Source: Planctomycetota bacterium | GTDB taxonomy: Bacteria > Planctomycetota > Phycisphaerae > UBA1845 | DNA: 64,000 nt | NCBI GenBank assembly: GCA_030616775.1 | Contig: JAUWWQ010000001.1 | Location: 1 to 64,000 of the forward strand | Direction: 5' to 3' | Part shown: one piece after another, positions 33,727-42,738 of the stretch | How positions within the stretch are numbered: the stretch's first letter is position 1 | Layout of the letters: every line of letters begins with the position of its first letter | Made by a program: the position numbers and the translations under genes | Notes under the pieces: model-generated | Databases searched by the model: none | The model's input: only the letters and a program-made list of their open reading frames with translations | Told to the model about the DNA's origin: nothing

Positions 33727-34599
33727 AAGAATTTTCGCAATTGTCGACGTTGAGTCAAACTCGTCCGCCGTGCCGACCTGAGCAGACCATACCGTTTCTC
33801 ACAACGCTCGAACGTTAAACGACACATGATGGCACTGCCACAAGCGGCTCCCGTTGTCGTGTCGAGATGATGTCACAACTGATGCGCCGCCAAAGAGTCC
33901 GAGCGTCACAACCTTGTCATTTGCCCTGATCTCTTCCGACGTCGAAGAGGTTTTGTTTCCGGTTACATCAGCCAGATTGATGATTTGTCTCAAGCAGGTA
34001 GAGTGCGCAAAAAACACTGAAAAGACCGCAGAAAACGACATCGTCTTCACTGACCGGTGAGCTCGAGTGCGCACAGTCTGACGCGTGAGCAGCGCGATGT
34101 GCCTATCAAGCTTCATCGCACCAAAGGCTTGCGAAATAAACCAGCTAACGAAGCGAGACATTAGCCCGATCGACAAAGTCAAGCCGAGTTTGGATTCGGG
34201 ATTAGAAAAACAAAGGCTCTACCATGAACACGTTACATCACGCGAATCAAGCGGACAAACAGCGGCCGATTCGGGTTGCGCAGGGCACCAAAAATTTTTT
34301 GAATATTTTTGATTTTTTTCTTGCCATGGCCTGCCGAAGAAGCCTAATTGAACGAAATCTCCGGAAACCTCGGTAAGCAAAGCCGCGGCTCTATCATCGC
34401 TTCGTAAGGCCATCGTCGGAGTTGACATCAACCATAGAAGGCGAATTGGACGTCAACCGACCGGTGCTGAGTTGAACGCAGCGGGCAACGTCGTCAAAGA
34501 ACCAGCGCCTTCGAACACCTTGCATCCGCTGCGCCGGTGAACTTGTGCCGGGTGATTCGCTACCCTTCCCCTGCCCGGTGTGTTTTGGCAAGAGCGTGC
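33727..34599. other. AT-rich gene-free gap
   Basis: Nearly 900 bases with clearly lower GC than the rest of the window and no credible gene. Frames on the - strand (33799-34182, 34219-34431) have no ribosome-binding site and no domain. At 34291-34321 a run of A and T blocks (AAAAATTTTTTGAATATTTT and more) could be a bent or unwinding DNA element. No DnaA-box cluster was seen, so an origin is not supported. Confidence 0.55.
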
Positions 34600-35160
34600 C
34601 TACTTGGCCCGTTCGATGTATTGGCCGGTTCGCGTATCGACGCAGACGCGCTGACCAGACTCGATGAACGGTGGTACACGCACCTTCGCGCCGGTCTCAA
34701 GCACCACCTCTTTCGGCTGGTTGGTGGCGGTCGCCCCTTTCACCACCGGCGGCGCCTCGCTCACCTCCAGCTCCACCGTCACCGGAACCTCCAGCGAGAT
34801 GATCTGCCCCTCGTACAGTTGGCAGGCGACCTTCTGGTTGGGCGGGAGCCACTGGGCCGTGTCGCCCACCAGTTCGGCGGCCACCGGGATCTGGTCATAC
34901 GTCTCTAAGTCCATAACGATGAAGTCTTCGCCGTCCCGGTAGAGAAACTCGTAGTCCTTCGACTCCACGAACGGGATCTCGATCCGATCGTTCACGTTGA
35001 ACCGCACGTCGAAGATCGTACCCTTCCGCAGGTTCTTGATCTTGGTCTGCATGTAGCTGCCCTTGTTCCCTTTGGCGACGTGCCTGGCGTCATGGACGAC
35101 GGACAGCTCCCCTTCGTGGAGGATGGTTCTGCCTTTGCGAAGCTCGATGGCCTTGATCAT
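34600..35160 (-). CDS. efp: Translation elongation factor P
   Basis: A 186-residue EF-P. Domain I shows RKGRTILHEGELSVVHDARHVAKGNKGSYM with the modification-site Lys in the loop GNKG (about residue 32-33), followed by RKGTIFDVRFNVNDRIEIPF and the OB domains ending VCVDTRTGQYIERAK, the expected C-terminal signature. EF-P rescues ribosomes at poly-Pro. ATG at 35160. It is a single-gene unit, divergent from the beta-helix gene. Confidence 0.95.
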   Translation of the reverse strand: MIKAIELRKGRTILHEGELSVVHDARHVAKGNKGSYMQTKIKNLRKGTIFDVRFNVNDRIEIPFVESKDYEFLYRDGEDFIVMDLETYDQIPVAAELVGDTAQWLPPNQKVACQLYEGQIISLEVPVTVELEVSEAPPVVKGATATNQPKEVVLETGAKVRVPPFIESGQRVCVDTRTGQYIERAK

Positions 35161-35208
35161 GTGCTACGGCTCCAAACCGCCGGTATTTACCCTTTCTGAC
35201 CGCCTCTT

Positions 35209-35236
35209 ATTTTATCATCTCACAAGCCCGTACCAA
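35209..35236 (-). promoter_or_regulatory. Promoter for efp
   Basis: On the - strand, TTGGTA (35236-35231), 16-base spacer, TAAAAT (35214-35209), about 48 bases before the efp ATG. The intergenic region to 35496 otherwise holds nothing I can name; TAGAAT near 35464 may serve the + gene. Confidence 0.5.
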
Positions 35237-35496
35237 GGTCAACATCACCGACCTTGTCGGGATCTTCGCAAAACGCTCGGCGGAGCCCGCTCGGTGGAAA
35301 CTGCTCGACGGGGCGGATGCCGTGTCAACCGCCGACCAGAGGTCCGTATTCCCGAGTTATCGACCCCGATATGGAACCGGATGACGCACCCCCAGCCTCA
35401 TATGCGCCGGCAGCTTGCGGGATCCCTCGGTTTTTTTCGCCGCTGGAAGCGTAGCGGTGTCTGCTAGAATAGATGGGTGGAAATAACCGGTGCGTG

Positions 35497-37428
35497 ATGA
35501 GGTTGACTTCGGTGTTTGTGCAGCTCCCAAGGCCTTTCCGGATTAGCACAGCTTCTATGTATGCGCTGGCGCTGGCCGCTCTGTGTCTGGCATGTCCTGC
35601 GCTAGGACAAGGCGTGATCTTCGTGGACGACGACGCCACCGGCGCCAACGACGGCTCGAGCTGGTGCGACGCTTACGTCTATTTGCAGGACGCACTCGCT
35701 TATGCAGTTGGATCTGCCGGGTCGATTACCGAAATCCGTGTTGCCCAGGGTATCTACAGGCCGGACCAGGGAGCTAATCAGGCACCCGGTGACCGCAGGG
35801 CGACTTTCGGACTTCTCAGCGGCGTTGCCCTCCGCGGCGGTTATGCCGGATGCGGCGGCGGTGACCCTGACGAACGTGACATCGAGGCCTACGAAACCAT
35901 CCTTAGCGGCGACTTGAGCGGCGACGATGATCTCCCGGCGCCGGGTGAGAGCGACTGCTGCAACCGCCGCGACACGCCTGGATGCGACGACGCACTATGC
36001 CAAGAGCTGGTTTGCACGCAGGCTGAGCCGGACTGCTGCGAGGACTGGTGGGGTGGCGTGTGCGCCAACATAGCAGAACGCCTGTGCTGTGAGTTATGCA
36101 GGCCTACGCGCTGCGAAAACAGCTACCGTGTTGTCAGTGCCGTTGGACCGGAATCCTCAGGCTTACTTGACGGATTCACCATCATGGGCGGGGAGGGCAA
36201 TGGTGAATCGCCTTTCCTGTATGGTGGCGGGCTATATGCCTACGAGGCAAGCCCCACGGTGGTCAACTGCACGTTCACGGACAACGTGGCCATCATAGGG
36301 AGCGCCATGTTTGTGTGGTACGGAGATCCTGTGATTGCCAACTCTACCTTCATCGAAAACGGCTGGTTTTCGCCGGTAGGCTGGGCTGCTCTGGTTAGCA
36401 GGTCCGGGGAGCCGGAGATTGAGGATTGTGCCTTTATCCGAAACCGCGGCGGTGGGCTGAGGAGCGAGGGGAGCAGACCGATTACCGCATGCACCTTCGT
36501 CGAGAACACCGTCGGTGGCGGGCTACGGCTGTCCGGTGGGGCGCCGAACATTATTGACTGCACATTCATTAGGAATGAGGCCTATCATGGTGGAGGAGTG
36601 CACAGTTCCTGGGGATTTCCACAACTGATCAATTGTCGGTTCCACGGCAACTCGGCAGGCAGCGCCGGCGGTGGCTTGTTCAACAACGCCTGGGGCGTGA
36701 TCCTGGTCAACTGCGTCTTCAGCGGGAACACGGCCGGAGGCTTTGTCCTCAGGCCGGGTTGGCCGCCCAGCCCCGGAACCGGCGGAGCGCTGCGCAACGG
36801 CTGGGCCAGCGCCCTGGTGCTTAACAGTACATTCGTGGGCAACTCGGCCGGCACGGGTGGCGGAATGGTCGGCTTGGACGGCTCGACAATCGCTCAGTCG
36901 ATCTTCTGGGGCAACTGGGATGACTGGGGTATGAGCCAGAGCGCCCAGCTTGGTGGTGGGGAGTACCCTCCGGACATCGACTACAGTTGTGTACAAGGCT
37001 GGACCGGTACGTTGGGTGGTGAGGGCAACGTTCGGGCCGACCCACTCTTTGCGGACGCCGACGGAGCAGACGACATTGCCGGCACGGAAGACGACAACTT
37101 CCGATTGTCAGCGGACTCGCCACTGATCAACGCCGGCGACCCCGACCCGCCTCTTGTGCCCTACCTGGATGCCGACGGTCACGAACGCACCCTATGCGGG
37201 CGTGTGGACATGGGGGCGTACGAGTTCGGCATCGGCGACTATGATTGCAACCGCATCATCGAGCTTATCGACTTTGCCGCCTGGGATGCCTGCATGACCG
37301 GGCCGGACAACGGCCCCTTTGACTCAGGTTGCGAGGCCTTCGACTTCGACGCGAGCGCTATCGGTGACATCGACCTCAAAGACTTCGCCGGTTTCCAGTT
37401 GACGCTTGCAGCGAGACAGCAACGATGA
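35497..37428 (+). CDS. Secreted right-handed beta-helix protein with inserted Cys-rich module
   Basis: A 643-residue exported protein; the signal peptide ends near ALGQ. The main part is a right-handed beta-helix of the choice-of-anchor/pectin-lyase-like type (repeated SPTVVNCTFTDNVA, PVIANSTFIENGW, GAPNIIDCTFIRNEAYHGGG, then SPLINAGDPD and CGRVDMGAYEFG). Near residues 155-205 is a Cys-rich insertion (SDCCNRRDTPGCDD, CCEDWWGGVCANIAERLCC) of a kind also found in the large protein at 38666. The C-terminus (GDYDCNRIIELIDFAAWDAC ... DIDLKDFAGFQLTL) resembles a dockerin-like calcium motif. Likely cell-surface. The start is 35497 or 35473. Confidence 0.8.
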   Translation: MRLTSVFVQLPRPFRISTASMYALALAALCLACPALGQGVIFVDDDATGANDGSSWCDAYVYLQDALAYAVGSAGSITEIRVAQGIYRPDQGANQAPGDRRATFGLLSGVALRGGYAGCGGGDPDERDIEAYETILSGDLSGDDDLPAPGESDCCNRRDTPGCDDALCQELVCTQAEPDCCEDWWGGVCANIAERLCCELCRPTRCENSYRVVSAVGPESSGLLDGFTIMGGEGNGESPFLYGGGLYAYEASPTVVNCTFTDNVAIIGSAMFVWYGDPVIANSTFIENGWFSPVGWAALVSRSGEPEIEDCAFIRNRGGGLRSEGSRPITACTFVENTVGGGLRLSGGAPNIIDCTFIRNEAYHGGGVHSSWGFPQLINCRFHGNSAGSAGGGLFNNAWGVILVNCVFSGNTAGGFVLRPGWPPSPGTGGALRNGWASALVLNSTFVGNSAGTGGGMVGLDGSTIAQSIFWGNWDDWGMSQSAQLGGGEYPPDIDYSCVQGWTGTLGGEGNVRADPLFADADGADDIAGTEDDNFRLSADSPLINAGDPDPPLVPYLDADGHERTLCGRVDMGAYEFGIGDYDCNRIIELIDFAAWDACMTGPDNGPFDSGCEAFDFDASAIGDIDLKDFAGFQLTLAARQQR

Positions 37429-38135
37429 ATGCCAATGGCGATCGGCTAGCACCTGGCGTTATCTTCGATCTGGACGGGACGTTGGCCGACACGCTGGACG
37501 ACATCACAGACTCCATCAATGAGGTCTTCTGGCAAATCGAACATCCGGCCGTCTCGCGCCAGCGGATTCGTTTGCTGATCGGCGAGAGTCTGGCCAACCT
37601 GCTCCGACAGGCGTCGGGAATCAATGATCCCGACGTGTTGGCCGACTTGGTCGGTCGATACCGCGGCGTGTACGTGAATCGGATGCTCAACAAGACGCGG
37701 CTGTATCCCGGCGTGGAGCCGATGCTCGATGCTCTGGTAGAATCACGGGTCCCGATGTGCGTTCTGTCGAACAAAGCGTACGAGTACACGGATCCAATTT
37801 GCAACGCCTTACTGGCCCGCTGGCCTTTTGTACGGTTTAGGGGCAGTCGCCAGGACGACAGCCGCAAGCCCGATCCGACTGTGGCCCTGGAACTCGCGAA
37901 GGAAATGCAACGACCGCCCCCTCAGGTTTATTTTGTCGGCGACTCGTCCACCGACATTGTAACCGCCCGAAACGCCGGAATGGTCCCCGTGGCTGTCACC
38001 TGGGGCTACCGTGACCGCGACGATCTCGAATCGGCCTGCCCAGCCCACTACGTGGATCATCCAGTGCGGCTGATTGAGCTGCTACAGAACCATCCAGGAG
38101 CAGAAGATACGCACACACAACACCCCCTGCCCTGA
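37425..38135 (+). CDS. HAD-family phosphatase, phosphoglycolate phosphatase-like
   Basis: A 236-residue HAD hydrolase with motif I FDLDGTLADTLDDI (about 15-28), motif II VLSNKAY, motif III Lys in DSRKPDP, and motif IV VGDSSTDIVTARNAG. Gph-like length and order; substrate specificity cannot be told from sequence. The ATG overlaps the stop of the beta-helix gene (ATGA), although the functional link is unclear. Confidence 0.88.
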   Translation: MNANGDRLAPGVIFDLDGTLADTLDDITDSINEVFWQIEHPAVSRQRIRLLIGESLANLLRQASGINDPDVLADLVGRYRGVYVNRMLNKTRLYPGVEPMLDALVESRVPMCVLSNKAYEYTDPICNALLARWPFVRFRGSRQDDSRKPDPTVALELAKEMQRPPPQVYFVGDSSTDIVTARNAGMVPVAVTWGYRDRDDLESACPAHYVDHPVRLIELLQNHPGAEDTHTQHPLP

Positions 38136-38665
38136 GCGTAGGTCCGAAAGGTCTCGCCGAGTACCAGGATGAGGTGGGTGCGGGGGCTGGATGCTCCATC
38201 GGTGGGCGGCTCGTGTGGGTTACCCTCGATGTTTTCGGAACACCGGTCACGATTATCCGGGAAGCGAGAATGGCCGCATCGGCGTTCAATCCACATTTCA
38301 ATCATCTCTGTCGGAATGATCAGAAGCCGAAGTTCCCACTTTACTCGCCGTTGGATACAGACCTATTATGGATAGATTGTTGCACGCCAACGGAGTACCA
38401 TAGCGACGCTCGAGATAATCGGGTGGCGCTGGATCAAAGCGGGTGTTGGGCCGCCGAGTGCTCTTGGGATCACAGGGAAGAATGGGGTAAACCTTCCTCG
38501 TGCGTACCTATGGAGTCATGCGAGGAATGTTGTAAGCTGACGCAGGGTCATCTGCCGGCGGGGATGCCGAAACAAGAATGTATCCGGCCAATGCGAAGGC
38601 AAGTTGCGCTTACGGTCCGGCAGGTTCAGCGGCGCTGGCTGCGTGAAAAGGGAACGGTGGATACC
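38136..38665. other. Intergenic, long in-frame extension before a secreted gene
   Basis: The frame of the next gene is open back to 38174, but the translation is not protein-like and would place a signal peptide internally at residue 165. I see no independent gene. Confidence 0.45.
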
Positions 38666-41600
38666 ATGGCTACTCAGAGATTCTTCGCACGTCTCCTGAC
38701 TGTTTGCATCTGTGCCACGAGCATGACGGTCGCCATGGCAGCCGACGAGGAGGCGGTCGGGGAAAGGTCGCCAAGCGTGGACCTTGTCGCGAACGGGGCG
38801 ATGCGGACCGACACTCTTCCCCGGTTCGCGCCGAGCTCAGCCGAATCCCTCCGCCTGAGGAGCCCCGCGATCCAGCGGTTCGCGGACGCAGGCTCGGTCG
38901 CCGGCGTGCCGGGAACGGTGGTGTACAGAAACGAGATCAGCCCGATTACGCATTACCATCCTCCCGTTGCCAATCGAAGGATGGCCGAGGACCTCGAACT
39001 CGCTTCCGGCTCCTGCGATGTTGTCTCCTACACTCTGGCGGTGTACGGAGAGGGTACGAGCGGCCCAACGTTCGACGTGCAGGTTGCCCTATGGGACGGG
39101 GACCCTTGCGAGCCAGGCTCCTCCATGATCCCGGGAACCGACGAAGAGTTGATAAATGTACCTAATGATCGCACTGTGCGCTTGCTGGATATACCCCTTG
39201 GGACGGCGGTTCAGGTGCCGGGCGTTGTATGGCTTGCAGCCACCTTCTCAACAAGTGACTCCGGATGGATCGTCGCTGAGGAGAGCGAGATCGGCTATAC
39301 GCGTGACCTGTTTTCAAGGAACGATCCACCTTCTCCCTACGGCGAAGGGTGCACCCAGTTCCGTCTTAGCACCGAGCTGTACGCCGGTTTCTGGGCCAAA
39401 GTCAGTTGCGAGCTGCCCTTCGGCCCACCGGGGGCGTGCTGCGACGCTGCCACCTGCGCTGAGGTCACCGAAGCGGATTGTACAAGTGGCGTATGGCTGG
39501 GGGCGTTTACGACATGCGATCCCAATCCGTGCCAGCCCGGTGCCTGCTGCACGGGTGAGGACTACACCACCTGCGCCGACACCACGGAAGCCCAGTGCGC
39601 CGCGATGGCGGGACTATTCCACGCTGCAACCACATGCGCCGCGGAGCCCTGCCAGCCGCAGTTCTACCTATACGAGAACAACGGTGCATCCGGGGTTTTC
39701 GTCCGGAACGACTACGGCACCTTCCTGGCGGACGATCAGGTCACGGGGAACGGTGCTCCGTGCAAGCTGTCCAGCTTCGACATCCAGGTATTCGGTTCAT
39801 ACTTCACGGATGCCTATGATGTCAGCGTTGAACTGTGGACGGTGGATGAAGAGAACATGCTGCCGGGGGCGCCCATTACGGGTACCGCGACACAGTTCCG
39901 AAACGTCCGCGACGGCGCCGTCCGTACGCTCACCGCCGGTCCCTTTCTGGAGGACGTCGAGCTGCGCGATCAGGTGTGGATGGTCATGTCGACGTCCACG
40001 AATGAATCGGGCTGGGTGGTTTCCGGGCAGGCAACCGTTGGTTTCACCGACGACTATTGTGCACTCTACAGCGATAACCTGTGGGAAAAGGTCCCTCCTG
40101 AGACAATCTGGTGGGGCTTCGGGGCCAACCTTCGGTGCTATGGGATCGGCCCCACGGGGGCGTGCTGCACCGATGCATCCGGCACGTGCATCGATGGCGT
40201 TACCGAGAACCAATGTGACGGTCGCTGGGCGTCGGAAGCGACCTGCGATTCCAATCCATTTGTTCCCCCATGCGGCTCGGGCGCTTGTTGCACACTGCTT
40301 GGCGGGTGCATCGACACAACGCCCGACGAATGTGAAACACTGCACGGTGAGATAGCACCGCTGGGATCCTTCTGCAGCGACGTCGAGTGTCCGCGCGCCG
40401 CCTGTATAGATGCAACAGGTGATTGCTACACCCGGCACGATACGCCGGGCTGTGAAGACGGATTCTGCTGTGAGACCGTATGCTGGATCAATAGCCCGGG
40501 TGGTGACTCTTACTGCTGTACCCACGAGTGGGACGAGGTGTGCGCTCAAACAGCCCGGTCACATTGTCTACTCCCACTGGCCAACGACCACTGCGCCGAT
40601 GCCGAAGCGATCGAAGGGGAGGGAGACTTCGACTTCGATAACACTGCCGCCACAACGGACGGCCCGCCCCACGCCAACTGCAGCATGATCGAGGGCGACG
40701 AACAGACCATCCACGATGTCTGGTACTGCTGGACGGCTCCGTGCACCGAGACCGTTTACATCCAGACCTGCGGTCTCACGGACGTCGACACTAAGCTGAA
40801 CGTGTATGAGGGCTGCGGCGTCTGTCCACCCACAGACTCGGTTCTTGTGACCTGCAACGACGATTTCTGCGGATACGACCCGAATGACGAAGAGGTGATA
40901 CCGGCCCAGTCGCAGGTTTCCTTTGACGCGGCGGCGGGACAGAACTATTTGATCCGCGTTGGCACGTTCCCCGGCGGCACGATCCCCGATTACGGTGTTT
41001 TGGATCCGGCAGAAGGCGGGCCGGGCCGGTTCAGGATAATCTGCGGTATACCCGATAACGTCGCGTGCCCCGGACCGGGCGATTGCTTCACGGAGACCGG
41101 CACACCCGGCTGCTTGAATGAGAGCTGCTGTGACACGGTTTGTGCATGTGATGCCTTCTGCTGCGAAGTGGAGTGGGACGGCGATTGCGGGGCCACGGGT
41201 TATCAAGGTTCAGGCTGCGGGGCTGAAGTCCATTGTGGTGGGGACTGTCCGCGGGGCCAAGTCCAGTTCACCGACCCGCCCAGCGGCGTTGTGGACGCCC
41301 GCCAGCCGCATCCACCTTCGAACCCAAGCACTCCACAGGGGATTGGCACGCTGCAGCTTGAGGCTCCCCAAGCTGCCGACAACCTGGACTGCTGGACGCT
41401 GTGCGAGACAGCCGTCGAGGGTGTGACCAACGACATTATGGTTATGGCCGACAACGATGACGGCACCTTCACCATCACGCTGGTCCGGCCTATTTCAACC
41501 AGAGCGGTCACCACGATCACCTACACGGACGATGGCGGTGTTGGGCACAGGGGTGTCTTCACATCGCACCCAGCCAACGTGAACGCTGATAGCCGGTCAG

Positions 41601-41806
41601 CCCCCTCCGACATCTTGAGGGTGATTGACTACATCAACGGTGTAGCCACATCGCCGTGGGGCATCTATAGCGAGGATGTCGACCACAGCGACATGTTGGG
41701 TCCGCCGGACATCCTGCGTGTGATCGACTTGCTCAACGGTGCGGGACAGTTTGATCCCTGGCTTAACACTACCTTGCCGGACTGCGGCGTCTGCTGCCCC
41801 CAATAG
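38666..41806 (+). CDS. Large secreted cysteine-rich protein with GACC modules and dockerin-like tail
   Basis: A 1046-residue exported protein; signal peptide RLLTVCICATSMTVAMAA. Two fibronectin/jelly-roll-like stretches (about 75-240 and 330-490) are interrupted by Cys-rich GACC modules (GACCDAATCAEVTEADC, GACCTGEDYTTCADTTEAQC, GACCTDASGTCIDGVTENQC). Later come CIDATGDCYTRHDTPGCEDG-type modules and a pre-peptidase-like beta domain. The end carries two copies of S/P-P-S/P-DILRVIDxxNG (SAPSDILRVIDYINGV, GPPDILRVIDLLNGAG), a dockerin-like tail. Likely cell-surface or extracellular. ATG at 38666; GTG at 38657 also possible. Confidence 0.8.
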   Translation: MATQRFFARLLTVCICATSMTVAMAADEEAVGERSPSVDLVANGAMRTDTLPRFAPSSAESLRLRSPAIQRFADAGSVAGVPGTVVYRNEISPITHYHPPVANRRMAEDLELASGSCDVVSYTLAVYGEGTSGPTFDVQVALWDGDPCEPGSSMIPGTDEELINVPNDRTVRLLDIPLGTAVQVPGVVWLAATFSTSDSGWIVAEESEIGYTRDLFSRNDPPSPYGEGCTQFRLSTELYAGFWAKVSCELPFGPPGACCDAATCAEVTEADCTSGVWLGAFTTCDPNPCQPGACCTGEDYTTCADTTEAQCAAMAGLFHAATTCAAEPCQPQFYLYENNGASGVFVRNDYGTFLADDQVTGNGAPCKLSSFDIQVFGSYFTDAYDVSVELWTVDEENMLPGAPITGTATQFRNVRDGAVRTLTAGPFLEDVELRDQVWMVMSTSTNESGWVVSGQATVGFTDDYCALYSDNLWEKVPPETIWWGFGANLRCYGIGPTGACCTDASGTCIDGVTENQCDGRWASEATCDSNPFVPPCGSGACCTLLGGCIDTTPDECETLHGEIAPLGSFCSDVECPRAACIDATGDCYTRHDTPGCEDGFCCETVCWINSPGGDSYCCTHEWDEVCAQTARSHCLLPLANDHCADAEAIEGEGDFDFDNTAATTDGPPHANCSMIEGDEQTIHDVWYCWTAPCTETVYIQTCGLTDVDTKLNVYEGCGVCPPTDSVLVTCNDDFCGYDPNDEEVIPAQSQVSFDAAAGQNYLIRVGTFPGGTIPDYGVLDPAEGGPGRFRIICGIPDNVACPGPGDCFTETGTPGCLNESCCDTVCACDAFCCEVEWDGDCGATGYQGSGCGAEVHCGGDCPRGQVQFTDPPSGVVDARQPHPPSNPSTPQGIGTLQLEAPQAADNLDCWTLCETAVEGVTNDIMVMADNDDGTFTITLVRPISTRAVTTITYTDDGGVGHRGVFTSHPANVNADSRSAPSDILRVIDYINGVATSPWGIYSEDVDHSDMLGPPDILRVIDLLNGAGQFDPWLNTTLPDCGVCCPQ

Positions 41807-42023
41807 TGACAGGTAGTTGTCGCCAGCGGACCAAGACCGAAGAACTGATTCAGTCCGACCTTCTCCTCGCACGCATCTGGAAATGCGCCCCGCGCGCCCG
41901 CAGCAGCCTGCCTGCGGTAAACTCATAAGTGCGGCGGGGCAGCCGACTTCCGCACTTGGGCCGGAGGTTGGCAGTAACCCATCTGCACTTGTTCGTCCGG
42001 ATGGTTTTCGCAAACCCCGATGA

Positions 42024-42272
42024 CGCGGCCTGATTGATGACCAGCCGGGAGCGGTGATCGACGCCACCGGGCTGGAGAGTCGACACACCTCCCGCCACTA
42101 CGTCTGTCGTGTCGGATACAAACGATTCCTTCGTTACCGCTGGCCGAAACTGACCGTGGTTTGTCATACGCCGACGTACTTGTTTGCCGGGGCCGTGGTC
42201 AGCGACGGACCGAGTCAAGACTCGCCGCAGTTTCCAGAGGCAGTCCGGACGAGTTCTCAAGGGGGAATCTGA
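42024..42272 (+). pseudogene. Transposase fragment
   Basis: In frame from a stop at 42021-42023, the DNA encodes GLIDDQPGAVIDATGLESRH, then YVCRVGYKRFLRYRWPKLTV and FAGAVVSDGPSQDSPQFPEAV. The IDATGLE segment and the KLTVVCH-A-GAVV-GPS-D-P-F pattern belong to the DDE catalytic domain of planctomycete IS4/IS5-like transposases. It lacks both ends and has no start, so it is a relic. No terminal inverted repeats were found. Confidence 0.75.
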
Positions 42273-42540
42273 GTTCCTTGGTGGTAAGATCGCTGCGACG
42301 GCTCGGTGAGTGCGGCGTCGGGGGGTAGAAACGTCCTTTATTTAGCACAAAGATGGGGGGCGTACAAGCCGGTTCGGCGGGACGGTTGCATCGTTCGGTT
42401 CGAACCGCAATCCGGCACTTCCGAGGGGGTGGGTCGAAAATCTGCGGAAGGGCATCGTGCAACCAAGCACGACCGAGACGGCCGAACTCAGCAAGCCGAC
42501 TGGAGATTGTCCGTGCCCAGTTTACGGTTGGATAGGATGG

Positions 42541-42720
42541 TCAAGTGGTGGCAAACTCGACGCAATCTGCGGTGTTGGCTTCCTCGATGATGCGCCTCAG
42601 CTCCTGAATCTCTTCTGCCTCATCTGCAACGGCTGCGGCTTCCTTGGCCTCGTCCGAGTCTTTGAACTCGCCGAGTTTCTTGAAGACAACGCTGAAGCTG
42701 GCTTCGGGCTTGTCCGACAT
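42541..42720 (-). CDS. Acidic 59-residue protein downstream of the protease
   Basis: MSDKPEASFSVVFKKLGEF opens a 59-residue protein dominated by Glu, Ala and Asp (SDEAKEAAAVADEAEEIQEL), ending VEFATT. It starts at an ATG with GAGGAGACTG upstream, 18 bases after the protease stop. The strong ribosome-binding site and tight spacing argue for a real gene in the same operon. A coiled-coil adaptor or inhibitor for the protease is possible; nothing in the sequence proves it. Confidence 0.75.
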   Translation of the reverse strand: MSDKPEASFSVVFKKLGEFKDSDEAKEAAAVADEAEEIQELRRIIEEANTADCVEFATT

Positions 42721-42738
42721 CAGTCTCCTCCGCAGGTA

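Noticed and set aside
33317-33818. Two + strand frames rich in Phe/Leu (FFLAAFFFGAFFF)
   Set aside because: They are the reverse reading of the lysine-rich gene; its AAG codons read as CTT and TTC.
33799-34182. 127-residue - strand frame in the AT-rich gap
   Set aside because: No ribosome-binding site and no domain; the codon use is not like the neighbours.
33727-34599. Replication origin
   Set aside because: No cluster of DnaA boxes (TTATNCACA) is seen, and no dnaA or dnaN gene is near.
41850-42260. 136-residue - strand frame
   Set aside because: Overlaps the clear transposase relic on the + strand and has no domain.
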